The notes: generated by a model from the letters alone, not told the origin. Shown: positions 8,259 to 17,955, counted from the first letter of the stretch. The stretch is DNA of 64,000 nucleotides from Betaproteobacteria bacterium (GCA_016194935.1 JACQAO010000014.1:22723-86722); one strand, 5' to 3'. Numbers and translations are program-made.

Positions 8259-8888
8259 TTATATCCGCCCGAGCAACAGACTGCCGAAATAACCCACCAT
8301 GCCCAGGGCGGGAAACAGGATGATCCAGCCGGCCAGGCGCGGGGAGGTTGCAACCCAATTGTCGAGGGCAAAATTCATTTTGTCCGCATCAGGCGCAATC
8401 TTGCGGGTTGAATGCCAAAGGGATGAGCGCAGTTCTATGGCTCGCATCGCGTCCGGAAAGAACGCCAGCAGGAGGCCGACCGTGATCGAAATAATACAGC
8501 CGGCGATCAGGAATATCCTCACGCTCTGCACCAGCCAAAGCACGAACTGCGGCGGAAATTTCAGGTTGATCAGGGAAACAACCGCAGCGCCGTCCACCCT
8601 GGCGATCAGTCCATAGACGGCATAGGCGGCGCCCGCCACAAAAATCGCGCCGGCCATGCGCCGGTGTTTCCAGACGAAGTTTCCGCTATCGCGCTGCACC
8701 GCCATCGGGCGCATGACGCGGCGCGTTGACACGCTGTAGTTCATCAGGCCGAACAGCCGGAACACTTTTTCACTGCTGACAATCAAGCCCACACCGATCA
8801 CGACAGAAAAAACGCCGCCAATGAAGAAAAACAGGATCAAGGCCGGAACCAGCAATTGGTCAAAAACATAGTCGTAGTAATACGGCAT
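8259..8888 (-). CDS. Four-helix membrane protein, paralogue of 2695-3300
   Basis: A 209-residue protein with four predicted membrane helices and the same repeated plan as the protein at 2695-3300: helix, then a [VH]ST[RT]-type cytoplasmic segment, then [HP]RR/RLAG, then helix (KHRRMAGAIFV and SPRLAGWIILF). Identity to its paralogue looks low, but the spacing of features agrees. The ATG at 8888 gives MPYYYDYVFDQ; an upstream in-frame start adds 16 unlikely residues. It is the only minus-strand gene inside the pilus locus and is divergent from mshC. Function unknown. Confidence 0.7.
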   Translation of the reverse strand: MPYYYDYVFDQLLVPALILFFFIGGVFSVVIGVGLIVSSEKVFRLFGLMNYSVSTRRVMRPMAVQRDSGNFVWKHRRMAGAIFVAGAAYAVYGLIARVDGAAVVSLINLKFPPQFVLWLVQSVRIFLIAGCIISITVGLLLAFFPDAMRAIELRSSLWHSTRKIAPDADKMNFALDNWVATSPRLAGWIILFPALGMVGYFGSLLLGRI

Positions 8889-8971
8889 GGTTCCCCCGCT
8901 TCGAATCTGGCCATCGCCGCCCTGTCGGCGGCCCAATCGGATATTATTGATGAATCATTCTGGAATTCATT

Positions 8972-9547
8972 ATGGACAGGCTGTGCTATCCGGTCAAGCG
9001 GCTTAATCGCGCACGCGCCGAAGCGCCCGAAGCGCAGCGCGGCTTCACCCTCATCGAGCTGGTCGTAACGATGATACTCGTCGGCATCCTGGCGGTCTTT
9101 GTGCTGCCGAGATTCGATCTGTTCTCCGGTTTCGACGAGATCGGCTACCGTGACAAGGTCAAGGCGACCATCGAGTTCGCCCGCAAGGCGGCGGTGGCGG
9201 AGCGGCGCTACACCTGCGTCACAGTCAGCGGCAATGGCCTGGTACTGACAGTGGATGTCCGCGATCCAGACCCGTTGACGCCGGCGACTGTCATCTGTCC
9301 GGATTCGTCGCCCAATCGCCTGTTGTTGCCCTCCCCTGACAGCAAGTATTGTGGCAGCGCCACCGTCGGCAACAAAATCTGCGCGCCGAACAACATCACG
9401 CTCGGCGCCCCGACAAGCGCGATCATCTTCAGTCCCCTGGGGCGCCCGTCCGGCACCAGCAACTGCACGCCTGGCTATTGCTACACGGTAACGGGTGCGT
9501 CGGCGCATACCGTGACCGTCGAGGCGGAGAGCGGCTATGTCCATTAA
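8972..9547 (+). CDS. mshC: MSHA minor prepilin MshC (GspH-like)
   Basis: A 191-residue prepilin with cleavage site QRG^[17 protein letters not shown] and a GspH/FimT-like body (DKVKATIEFARKAAVAERRY). Later cysteines (CVTV, CPDS, YCGS, KICA, NCTPGYCYT) suggest disulphide bonds. It opens the mshC-D-O-P minor-pilin operon and overlaps mshD by eleven bases. Such minor pilins prime assembly or sit at the fibre tip. Confidence 0.85.
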   Translation: MDRLCYPVKRLNRARAEAPEAQRGFTLIELVVTMILVGILAVFVLPRFDLFSGFDEIGYRDKVKATIEFARKAAVAERRYTCVTVSGNGLVLTVDVRDPDPLTPATVICPDSSPNRLLLPSPDSKYCGSATVGNKICAPNNITLGAPTSAIIFSPLGRPSGTSNCTPGYCYTVTGASAHTVTVEAESGYVH

Positions 9548-10178
9548 CCGCGCTCGTCGCCTGTGCCGCAAGCCACGCGGCTTCACGCTGATCGAGCTGG
9601 TGATGTTCATCGTCATTGTCAGCGTCGGCGTCGTCGGCATTCTTTCGGTGCTCAACCTGACCGCGGGCAGCAGCGCCGATCCGCTGATCCGCAAGCAGAT
9701 GCTGGCAATTGCCGAAGGACTGATCGAAGAAGTGGAGCTGATGCCATTCACCTATTGCGACCCGACCGACGCCAATGCCGCCACGGCGACGGGGGCCACA
9801 CTGACGGGCAGTACGATCAACTGCGCCACGACGGTCGAGGCTCTCGGCCCGGAGGTGGGCGAGGCGCGTACCAGCGCCGCGACGCCCTTCAACAATGTGA
9901 ATGACTACAACGGCTGCGGTCCTGGCATTGTTGCGTGCGATCTAGGCAGCCCTATCCCAGACATCGCGGGGATATCTGCTGCGCCGAACGGCTATAGCGC
10001 CAAGATCACCATCGCCAACGACACAAACTTCGGCGTGACCGGATCGCTGCTGGCAAGCAGTGAGGTTCTGCGCATCGCCGTCACCGTTTGCCATGCTACG
10101 TCCTGCCCCAGCCTGGGCGCAGACAGCCTGACGCTGGAAGGCTACCGCACCCGTCATTCGCCCAATTTCACGCCATGA
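9537..10178 (+). CDS. mshD: MSHA minor prepilin MshD
   Basis: A 213-residue prepilin (KPRG^FTLIELVMFIVIVSVGVVGIL). The aromatic and valine-rich first half of the helix is characteristic of MshD/GspI-type minor pilins. The GEARTS and Asn-rich region follow, and cysteines occur at YCDP, NCAT, GCGP, ACDL, VCHATSC. The start lies inside mshC and the stop overlaps mshO by four bases (ATGA), so translation is coupled through the operon. Confidence 0.83.
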   Translation: MSINRARRLCRKPRGFTLIELVMFIVIVSVGVVGILSVLNLTAGSSADPLIRKQMLAIAEGLIEEVELMPFTYCDPTDANAATATGATLTGSTINCATTVEALGPEVGEARTSAATPFNNVNDYNGCGPGIVACDLGSPIPDIAGISAAPNGYSAKITIANDTNFGVTGSLLASSEVLRIAVTVCHATSCPSLGADSLTLEGYRTRHSPNFTP

Positions 10179-11062
10179 GCCGCCACTTGAGCCGAACCGC
10201 CACACGCGGGTTCACCCTGATCGAAATGGTCATGGTGATCGTCATCACCGGCGTCCTCGCCGGAATGGTGGCGGTGTTTATCGCCAAGCCGGTGGAAGGT
10301 TATGTGAACAGTGTCAGGCATGCCGAACTGACCGACGCCGCAGATACCGCCTTGCGCCGCCTGGCGCGCGACGTGCGCCTGGCGCTGCCGAACAGCCTGC
10401 GCGTAACTACGGTAAGCAACGTCAACTACATTGAGTTCATCAGCACCAGCGCCGGCGGGCGCTACCGCGATGCCTCGGACGGCTCCAGTGGAGGGTCTCC
10501 CCTGAGTTTCACCAACACGGCAACCAATATTTTTAACGTGCTCGGGCCGATGCCGAGCAATCCTGCGCTGGCTGCCGGAGATTACATCGTGGTCTTCAAT
10601 CTTGGGGTGGGGTACAACCCGGCCAATGCCTACAACTACGATACGGCCACCGCCCTTTGCCGGGCGGGCGGCTGCAATATTGCACAAGTCTCCAGTGTCT
10701 CCAGCAACACCGTCACCCTGGCCGCCAATCCATTTGCTGCGCAAACCCCGCCCCTGCCTTCGCCCGGCAGCCGTTTCCAGGTCGTGCCGTTCGCCACCCA
10801 GGCGGTCACCTATGCCTGCCCGTCAGGGCCGACAGCAGGTAACTTTAACCGCTACTCTGCATACGGCTTTATCGGCTTGCAGCCGACACCACCCGCCGCA
10901 ACACCCGCCTTGCTGGCAGCCAACGCCACCTGCGTGGTTAACTACACGCAGAATGCCCAGCAGCGCAACGGCATCATTTCCATCAACCTGACCCTGACCG
11001 ACCCCGCCAGCCAGGATAAGGTCAGCATGTTCTATCAGATCCACGTGGATAATTCGCCATGA
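10175..11062 (+). CDS. mshO: MSHA minor prepilin MshO
   Basis: A 295-residue prepilin (TRG^FTLIEMVMVIVITGVLAGMVAVF) with the PulJ/GspJ-like pattern ADTALRRLARDVRLALPNSLR, characteristic of MshO. The ATG at 10175 overlaps the mshD stop (ATGA); an upstream in-frame ATG at 10088 lies inside mshD and gives no sensible leader. It probably acts in the minor-pilin tip complex with MshC, MshD and MshP. It overlaps mshP by four bases. Confidence 0.86.
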   Translation: MSRHLSRTATRGFTLIEMVMVIVITGVLAGMVAVFIAKPVEGYVNSVRHAELTDAADTALRRLARDVRLALPNSLRVTTVSNVNYIEFISTSAGGRYRDASDGSSGGSPLSFTNTATNIFNVLGPMPSNPALAAGDYIVVFNLGVGYNPANAYNYDTATALCRAGGCNIAQVSSVSSNTVTLAANPFAAQTPPLPSPGSRFQVVPFATQAVTYACPSGPTAGNFNRYSAYGFIGLQPTPPAATPALLAANATCVVNYTQNAQQRNGIISINLTLTDPASQDKVSMFYQIHVDNSP

Positions 11063-11541
11063 ATCGCCGCCGTGTCGCAGGTTTCAGCATCGTTGCCGCA
11101 ATCTTCCTGCTGGTGATCCTGGCGGCGCTGGGGGCATTCATCCTCAATGTATCGACCAACCAGCAGATCGGTTCCGCTCTCGACGTGCAGGGTGCGCGCG
11201 CCTATCAAGCGGCGCGGGCGGGGATCGAATGGGGGGTATATCAAGTCCAGGCGACGCCTGCATACAATTTTGGCAATGCCTCTACCAACCCCAATACCCG
11301 CGCCTGCCCTGCCGGCTCAACGTCATTTTCATTGACTGCCGCCACACTGTCGGGGTTCACCGTCACCGTCACCTGTGTCCGTACCCCTGTTGACGACGCG
11401 CCTGCCAATAATCCCTTGAATTCCCCCGCCGTCTACACCCTCACCGCCACCGCCTGCAATCAGCCCAGTGCAGGCGCCTGCCCCAATACCACCAACCCCA
11501 GCAATCTCTATGTCGAACGCCGCCTGGAAGTGGCGCTTTGA
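11059..11541 (+). CDS. mshP: MSHA biogenesis protein MshP (PilX-like)
   Basis: A 160-residue protein with a non-canonical prepilin N-terminus (RRRVAGFSIVAAIFLLVILAALGAFI), then QQIGSALDVQGARAYQAARAGIEWGVYQV, a PilX/GspK-type signature. Paired cysteines occur in the C-terminal part. It ends the mshC-D-O-P overlap chain and is followed by a toxin-antitoxin pair and then the MshQ-like adhesin. Confidence 0.85.
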   Translation: MNRRRVAGFSIVAAIFLLVILAALGAFILNVSTNQQIGSALDVQGARAYQAARAGIEWGVYQVQATPAYNFGNASTNPNTRACPAGSTSFSLTAATLSGFTVTVTCVRTPVDDAPANNPLNSPAVYTLTATACNQPSAGACPNTTNPSNLYVERRLEVAL

Positions 11542-11643
11542 GACGGGCAAGCTCGTTCTATAATTGACTGGCGTGGATGACATGAACACCACAGGCAACA
11601 TTGCGCTATGCAGTTTTATCATGCCAACAGAGAGGATTTTGTG

Positions 11644-11991
11644 ATGAAAGCCGATCTGCAGAGTACCGGCGCCGCCAAGCGGGTCGCGCCAGAGTTCAAC
11701 GCGTCAGTCCGTCTGGACACCGAAGAAGCTGCGGCGCTGACGGAAGCCTTGCGCGATGTCCCGGGAGAAGTGTGGTTGTTCGGTTCCCGTACCGAGCCGT
11801 CACTTCGAGGCGGCGACATCGATATCCTGACACTCACCGATCAGCCGGCCTTTGAAACTTCGCACATCATCAGCACACGTTTCTTTTCCCGTTGCGAGGA
11901 GAAGATCGATGTCGTGGTATTCGACCCCGCGCGGCTCTCGCCGGAGCAGAGCGATTTTCTCGCCCGCATCAACAAAGTCAGAATCGCCTGA
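11644..11991 (+). CDS. MNT-type nucleotidyltransferase (MntA-like antitoxin), module 1
   Basis: A 115-residue minimal nucleotidyltransferase. The motif LFGSRTEPSLRGGDIDIL fits the GSx9-10DxD signature of MntA, and EKIDVVVFD supplies the third acidic strand. MNT antitoxins AMPylate or otherwise block a partner HEPN RNase. The ATG at 11644 is eight bases after GAGG. Its partner starts two bases after its stop. The pair lies between mshP and the MshQ-like gene. Confidence 0.78.
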   Translation: MKADLQSTGAAKRVAPEFNASVRLDTEEAAALTEALRDVPGEVWLFGSRTEPSLRGGDIDILTLTDQPAFETSHIISTRFFSRCEEKIDVVVFDPARLSPEQSDFLARINKVRIA

Positions 11992-11993
11992 AA

Positions 11994-12251
11994 ATGGAAG
12001 TCTCGCTGATTGCCGCACGGCAACAACTGCGCGAAGCAGCGCCATCCGACACCTTCCGCAACCTCTTGCTGCGGGCGGAAAAAATCAGGCTTATTTCCGG
12101 CGCCGCGCACTGGATAGCCCTGCGCGATCTGCGTAACCGCATTACGCATGAATATCTGCCTGGCGAGATTGCCAAAATCTACGCTGCGATGATCAGCGAC
12201 GGCGCGCAAGAGTTTCGCCGGCTGCGGCAGATGGCGGAGAATCTGGAATGA
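11994..12251 (+). CDS. HEPN-domain protein, short (toxin partner of module 1)
   Basis: An 85-residue protein ending in a HEPN signature: WIALRDLRNRITHEY contains the Rx4H RNase motif (RNRITH) followed by EY. Relatives I recall with this RNLLLRAEKIRLISGA to THEY segment are about 130-150 residues, with extra N-terminal helices. This copy may therefore be N-terminally shortened. No upstream in-frame start supplies the missing part. It is either a natural mini-HEPN or a decayed toxin. Confidence 0.65.
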   Translation: MEVSLIAARQQLREAAPSDTFRNLLLRAEKIRLISGAAHWIALRDLRNRITHEYLPGEIAKIYAAMISDGAQEFRRLRQMAENLE

Positions 12252-12261
12252 AGGTGAGGCC

Positions 12262-15200
12262 ATGAAGCTAACGCGGCGCGCTATTCTGCTGGCTGTGGCG
12301 GCACTGCTGGCCGGCATCTTTTCCCAACCGGTTTTTGCCGCCGCCTGTACTTCGGCGGCGAGCGGCAACTGGAGCGCCGCTGCGACCTGGGCGGCGCCTT
12401 GCAATGTGGCGGGCGGTCCGGTGGCTGGCGATACCGTGACCATCGCTGCCGCCCATACTGTAACGGTGGATGTCAATTCCGCCGCGACCAGCATTTCCGT
12501 CACCGCCCCTTCCGGTGCGACCAATGGCGTCACGCTCTCCAGCGGCGTCACTCTCAGTGTGAGCGGCGCTGTCAGCATGGCGGCGCCCACAGTGAATGGC
12601 CGCACCTCCACCTTCGCCGTGGGCAGCGGCACACTCAATGCCGGCAGCATTCTCATCAACGGCGGCGGGGCAGCCACCCGGATCAGTCAAATGACCGTGA
12701 GTACCGGCACAGTCAATGTTACCGGCGCTGTCACCAGCGGCGGCACCGCCGCCCAGTCAAGATTTATTTCCAGCGGCGCGAGCAACGTGATCGTAGGCGG
12801 AAGCTTCAGCCCAGGTGCTTTTACGCCCAACGCCAGCACCGTCACGGTCAGCGGCAACTTCACCCCCACCACCATGGCGGCAGGAGGAACAGGCACGGTG
12901 ATTTTCACTGGCGGCGCCGGGCAAAACATCGGCGCTTACGCCACTTACAACAACATCACCATCAACAAGACCACGGGAACAACGGCAAATTTTCTCGGCG
13001 CCACCACCATCGGCGGCACACTGACGGTGAGCAGCGGCACACTCAGCATCGGCGCTTTCGCTTTGACTGTAACCGGCCCGACCTCGATCAGCAGCACCTT
13101 CAATATCACCTCGGCCACCGGCGCAAAAACTTTTAATGGCGCGGTGACCATTAATCCCGGCGGGGTCTGGAACAACTCCAATAATGCCGCCATCATTTTG
13201 CATAACGGCTTAACGCATGACGGCGCGACGTTCACTGCGGGTACCGGGATATACACTTTCAACACCAACGCCCAGGCCATAGGAGGAAGCAGCCCGCTCA
13301 GCATCCCAAGGGTAACCGTAACCGGCGTAACCCTCACCAACACCGGCACGCTGACCGTTGCGACGGCCCTGGCCGGCACCGGCGGCCTGACCAACACGAC
13401 AACCCTGAACATCGGCGGCGCTTCCACCATCACCACGCTTACCGCCAACGCAGTCGGCAACACCGTGAACTACACCGGCGCTGCGCAGACCGTCAAGCCA
13501 ACGGCCTACCATCATCTCGGGCTCGGCGGCAGCGGCAATAAAATCCTTAATAATGTCTCGGCAATCAACGGCAACCTGACCCTGAGTGGTACCGCTACCG
13601 CCACCACGGCGATTGGCCTGACCATCGGCGGCAATCTCGACATCGGCGCCGGAACCGTTTTCACCGCCGCCGGCTTTAACCTGACAGTAACCGGCGCCAC
13701 CTCGATCAGCGGAACACACGGTCATTCCTCAGCGACCGGAACAAAAATCTATACCGGATTGGTGACCATACAGCCCGGCGGAACCTGGACCAATGCGAGC
13801 AACTCGGCAATCACCTTGCGCGGCGGTCTCGTCCACAACGGCGCGACCTTCACTGCCGGCACGGGGATATATACCTTTGACACCAACAGCCAGACAATCG
13901 GCGGAACCAATGCCATCGCCATTCCAAGAATCACCGTAACCGGCGTAACTCTCACCAACAATGGGACCCTGACCGCTGCCACAGCCCTTGCAGGCAGTGG
14001 CGGTTTGACCAACGGCACTGGCGCCGCGTTGACCCTCGGCGGAACCTCTGCGATCACCACCCTGACCGCCAGCGCTGCGCCTAATACAGTCAACTACAAC
14101 GGTTCAGCCCAGACCATCAATGGAACCACCTATCACCACTTGACGCTCGCAGGCGGCGGCGCTAATCCCCTAGGCGGCAATACCACGGTCGACGGCGCTT
14201 TGACCCTGACCAGCGGAACATTATCGGTAGGCGCGAATACGCTGACACTCAATGGCCCGGCAATTGCGGGCGCGGGCGCCGCCACCAACCTGACAACGAC
14301 GGCTGCTTCCAATATCACTTTTGGCGGCAGCGCCGCCGCCGTGACGCTGCCCGGCAGCGTCACGGCGCTCAATAACCTCACTGTCAATAACAGCAACGGC
14401 ATCAATCTGGGCGGCAGCGCGGTGACCACGACCCTGAACGGCACGCTGGCGCTGGGAGCGAACAATCTGACCACCGGCACGAACACCCTGGCCCTGGCGG
14501 GCAACTGCACAGCCAACAGCGGAAACGGCAGTCTCACCCGCAGCAGCGGCTATGTCATTGGCAACCTGAAACTGACCTTTCCTGCGGGCAGCAGTACCTG
14601 CACCTATCATGTCGGCGACAGCATAGGCTACGCGCCCATCACCTTAACCATGGCTGTTACCGGCACCGGCACGCTATCCGGTCGCGTTGATGCAAACGAT
14701 CACCCCGATACGCTGGCATCGGCCTCCGGCATTGACGCTACCAAAAGCGCCAATCACTACTGGACGCTGACAGCGGGGACCGTCGCCTTCACCAGTTATT
14801 CCGCAACCTTGCAGTTTTGCGCCAATACCGGAGCATGCGTTATCCCGACCGAGGTGGATAGCGGCGCCAATACCGGAAATTTCGTCGTCGCCCTCAAGTC
14901 TTCGGGAATCTGGTCGACACAGACCGTCGGCATCAAGAACGCCTATTCCACCCAGGCCACCAGCATCACTGCTCTCGGCGAGTTTGCCGTTGGCGAAGTC
15001 TCCACCAACAATTGCTTTACTGATTCATTTACCGGGGTTGATGGAGCCTCGCCAGGCCCCAACTGGTCGGTGGGCAGCAAGTCAGGCGCGTTTGGCAATC
15101 CGGTTATTTTTGGCAATCGCTTGAGGCTGACCAACGCTACAGTTAGCGACGCGACCTGGGCCACATTACAGCGATTGATCCCGGCAGCGAGCAACAAAGT

Positions 15201-17955
15201 CACCGTAACTTTCGATTACTTTGCCTACGGCGGCACCCATGCCGACGGCATCGGCGTGATTCTCTCCAACGCAGCAGTAGCGCCCCAGGCAGGCGCTTTC
15301 GGCGGCTCACTTGGCTATGCACAGAAAAGCAACCCCGGCTCGGATTGCACCGTCCCGGGCGGCTGTCCGGGTTTCGCCGGCGGCTGGCTGGGCATCGGCC
15401 TGGACGAATTCGGCAACTATTCAAATCCGACCGAGGGGCGTAATGGCGGCACAGGGCAAGTTGTGAATTCGGTAGCGGTGCGCGGTTCCGGCACCGGCTT
15501 GTCCGGATATCGGTTTTTGCAGGGTACCGGCACGCTCAGCCCTGCCGTCGACGCGGTGTCGGCGACCCCCCATCGCTATCGTATCGTGGTCGATCACTCG
15601 GATGGCATCCATGCCTGGACTTCTGTCGAACGCGACACCACCGGTGGCGGAACAGCCTACACCACGCTGATCGGCTGCCCGCCGGGCGTAACAACCGGCT
15701 GCACACCATTGGATGTCAGCAACCCCGGCAACAGCCAGAACCCGGTACCCACCAACTTCGACCTGTCATTTACCGGCTCCACGGGCGACTTCACCAATGT
15801 CCACGAAATCGACAACCTGAGCGTCTGCACGGTACAAGGGCTGGCTACGCCCACGCTCCACCATATTAAAATCGAACATGGCGGCTCGGCCTGCACCAAC
15901 AGCCCTGCTACGATCACGGTGAAGGCTTGCGCCGATGCCGCCTGCTCATCGCTTTACATGGGTAATGTAACGGTCGATCTGACTCCGAACGCAGGCGGGG
16001 GGCGTACCTGGGCGCCGGCTGAGCCAGTGACATTTTCCGGTGGTTCAGTCGTGATGACACTGACCAACACCACCGCCAACACCCAGACCCTGGGTGGAAC
16101 CGCCACCTCGCCAACGACGCCCAACGCCACCCAGTGCTTCAATGGCGCAACGCAAACTTGCACTCTGGTGTTCAGCGCCTGCACGGTGGATGCGGTCGAG
16201 ACCAGCCCTACCTCTGTAGCCGGCACACCGATTTTCACCAAACTGGCGGGGACTACGTTCACCCTTGACGCTGTACGCACGGGTGGGGGCAATCAAAATG
16301 TATCTTTAGTGGAACTCGTAGACGCCAGCAGCGGTACTTGTGGCACCTACCCGCCTCTGTCCCTGGCTACCACGACGCCGCCCAGTACGATCTCGCCAAC
16401 AACATTCACGCTCAGCGGAGCTACCCCCCGGCAGACAGTCACTTTTACCTACAACAACGCCGCGCCCAACGTTCGCGTTCGCATGACGACACCCGGGCCG
16501 GTGCTGTCATGCTCGAACGACAACTTCGCAATCCGTCCCGCCTCCTTTACTCTCACGAGCAGCGCCACCCAGTCTGGCAGCTCCGGCACGCCTGTCTTTC
16601 GGGCGGGTACAGATCCATTTTCGCTGACTGCCACCGCTGTCTATGGCGCAACCACAACCCCTGGCTACACAGGTACCCCAGCACTCAATTCCGGCTTGAT
16701 ATACAGCGCGCAAGCCAACCCTGGAGTCTTGACAAATCCAGCTATCCAGGCCGCAGTGGCAGGGGTGTCTACATCCAACGGATTCAAATATTCCGAGGTC
16801 GGAAATATCTACTTTGGCCAACCCGACCCTTTGAAACCGGACTATGGTCAGCCCGCAATTTACGATTACACCTTTGCAAAGGTGGATGCTGACAAGGGCG
16901 AGTGCACCAGCGGCTTCAATAATGTCCTGGATGGCAACGGCAAGTATTCCTGTCAGTTCGGTTCAACCCTCCCCGGCTCCTTTGGTCGATTTGTGCCAGA
17001 CCATTTTACCGTGATGAGCAACATCACCAATGCCTGTCCAGGAGGCAATTTCACCTACATGGATCAGCCATTCACACTCTCCACAACCAACGTAGTCGAA
17101 GCCAGAAATTTCGCTGATGGCCGAACGCAAAATTACACCGGGGCTTATGCTCCTGGTATCCCCGCCTTTGCCGCCGAAAATGCCGATAATGGCACCGATC
17201 TTTCGGCACGCATCACCCTCCCCTCGGGCAGCGCCTGGGGTAGCGGGGTAGACAGTGGCCGGTTCCTTCTCCCCAGCGTCAATCTGACCTTTAACCGTCT
17301 GGCGGCGGGGCCCGATGGTCCATTTGAATCACTCGATATCGGACTCACAGTGAATGATTCCGATGTATCTACTGTACCCATAGTCGCCGGCGCCGACATG
17401 AACCCCAGCGTCCCCGGTGGCACCGTCTTTACCCACAGGAGGTTAGCCGGCAGCCCACTGCGCATGCGATACGGCATCCTCAAGCTGGACAACGCCTTCA
17501 GCTCGGAATTGCTCAATATTCGCGTGCCGGTGCGGGCGATGTTCCTGCAAGCCGCGCCCACGCAGTTTGTGGTTAACACCGCAGATAGCTGCACCACCAT
17601 CGCACCGGCAAATATCGCCATCGGCAACTGGCTGGGGCCGGCGTTGAGCAACGCCAACTTTAACAACACTCACCGGCCGACAGGCAACCTGGTGCTGAGC
17701 GGCGGGGTTGGCACGCTGGTATTTGCCAAGCCATCACCAACCGCCATCGGCAGCGCCGACATAGCGCTCAACCTGGGCGCTACCGGAGCAGATACCAATT
17801 GCATCGGCGCAAGTTACCCCCAAGCAACCACCGGCGCCAACCTGCCCTGGCTGCGCGGTAACTGGTGCAACACCGGTTTTACGCGTGACCCCAGCGCCCG
17901 CGTGACTTTCGGCACGGCAAAAAACCCCTTCATCTACCTGCGCGAGAAATACTGA
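12262..17955 (+). CDS. mshQ: MshQ-like giant surface adhesin (solenoid repeats, lectin-like domain, DUF6701)
   Basis: A 1,897-residue secreted protein with a Sec signal peptide (MKLTRRAILLAVAALLAGIF to VFA, cut near residue 26). Residues about 40-760 are Gly/Thr/Ser-rich short-strand repeats suggesting a beta-solenoid, including two copies of a unit of about 190-205 residues. About 916-1143 resembles an L-type lectin or LamG-like domain (NCFTDSFTGVDG, ADGIGVILS, GWLGIGLDEFGNY, HRYRIVVDHSDG). The part from about 1310 to the end matches the DUF6701 region of MshQ proteins (NDNFAIRPASFTL). It is probably the pilus-tip or pilus-associated adhesin, placed as mshQ after mshP. Very few charged residues occur in the repeat half. 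Confidence 0.85.
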   Translation: MKLTRRAILLAVAALLAGIFSQPVFAAACTSAASGNWSAAATWAAPCNVAGGPVAGDTVTIAAAHTVTVDVNSAATSISVTAPSGATNGVTLSSGVTLSVSGAVSMAAPTVNGRTSTFAVGSGTLNAGSILINGGGAATRISQMTVSTGTVNVTGAVTSGGTAAQSRFISSGASNVIVGGSFSPGAFTPNASTVTVSGNFTPTTMAAGGTGTVIFTGGAGQNIGAYATYNNITINKTTGTTANFLGATTIGGTLTVSSGTLSIGAFALTVTGPTSISSTFNITSATGAKTFNGAVTINPGGVWNNSNNAAIILHNGLTHDGATFTAGTGIYTFNTNAQAIGGSSPLSIPRVTVTGVTLTNTGTLTVATALAGTGGLTNTTTLNIGGASTITTLTANAVGNTVNYTGAAQTVKPTAYHHLGLGGSGNKILNNVSAINGNLTLSGTATATTAIGLTIGGNLDIGAGTVFTAAGFNLTVTGATSISGTHGHSSATGTKIYTGLVTIQPGGTWTNASNSAITLRGGLVHNGATFTAGTGIYTFDTNSQTIGGTNAIAIPRITVTGVTLTNNGTLTAATALAGSGGLTNGTGAALTLGGTSAITTLTASAAPNTVNYNGSAQTINGTTYHHLTLAGGGANPLGGNTTVDGALTLTSGTLSVGANTLTLNGPAIAGAGAATNLTTTAASNITFGGSAAAVTLPGSVTALNNLTVNNSNGINLGGSAVTTTLNGTLALGANNLTTGTNTLALAGNCTANSGNGSLTRSSGYVIGNLKLTFPAGSSTCTYHVGDSIGYAPITLTMAVTGTGTLSGRVDANDHPDTLASASGIDATKSANHYWTLTAGTVAFTSYSATLQFCANTGACVIPTEVDSGANTGNFVVALKSSGIWSTQTVGIKNAYSTQATSITALGEFAVGEVSTNNCFTDSFTGVDGASPGPNWSVGSKSGAFGNPVIFGNRLRLTNATVSDATWATLQRLIPAASNKVTVTFDYFAYGGTHADGIGVILSNAAVAPQAGAFGGSLGYAQKSNPGSDCTVPGGCPGFAGGWLGIGLDEFGNYSNPTEGRNGGTGQVVNSVAVRGSGTGLSGYRFLQGTGTLSPAVDAVSATPHRYRIVVDHSDGIHAWTSVERDTTGGGTAYTTLIGCPPGVTTGCTPLDVSNPGNSQNPVPTNFDLSFTGSTGDFTNVHEIDNLSVCTVQGLATPTLHHIKIEHGGSACTNSPATITVKACADAACSSLYMGNVTVDLTPNAGGGRTWAPAEPVTFSGGSVVMTLTNTTANTQTLGGTATSPTTPNATQCFNGATQTCTLVFSACTVDAVETSPTSVAGTPIFTKLAGTTFTLDAVRTGGGNQNVSLVELVDASSGTCGTYPPLSLATTTPPSTISPTTFTLSGATPRQTVTFTYNNAAPNVRVRMTTPGPVLSCSNDNFAIRPASFTLTSSATQSGSSGTPVFRAGTDPFSLTATAVYGATTTPGYTGTPALNSGLIYSAQANPGVLTNPAIQAAVAGVSTSNGFKYSEVGNIYFGQPDPLKPDYGQPAIYDYTFAKVDADKGECTSGFNNVLDGNGKYSCQFGSTLPGSFGRFVPDHFTVMSNITNACPGGNFTYMDQPFTLSTTNVVEARNFADGRTQNYTGAYAPGIPAFAAENADNGTDLSARITLPSGSAWGSGVDSGRFLLPSVNLTFNRLAAGPDGPFESLDIGLTVNDSDVSTVPIVAGADMNPSVPGGTVFTHRRLAGSPLRMRYGILKLDNAFSSELLNIRVPVRAMFLQAAPTQFVVNTADSCTTIAPANIAIGNWLGPALSNANFNNTHRPTGNLVLSGGVGTLVFAKPSPTAIGSADIALNLGATGADTNCIGASYPQATTGANLPWLRGNWCNTGFTRDPSARVTFGTAKNPFIYLREKY
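13060..14230 (+). repeat. Two long internal repeats within the mshQ-like gene
   Basis: Two consecutive units, about 13060-13674 and 13675-14230, encode parallel sequences: LTVTG[PA]TSIS, then FTAGTGIYTF[ND]TN, then IPR[VI]TVTGVTLTN, then TALAG[TS]GGLTN, then TVNY[TN]G, then YHHL. They are diverged in DNA but share order and length, indicating an old tandem duplication that lengthened the adhesin stalk. Confidence 0.7.

Noticed and set aside
12399..13136. Long alternative frame rich in His, Arg and Gln inside the mshQ-like gene
   Set aside because: It is a frame-shifted reading of the Gly/Thr/Ser-rich repeats; no ribosome site and no domain.
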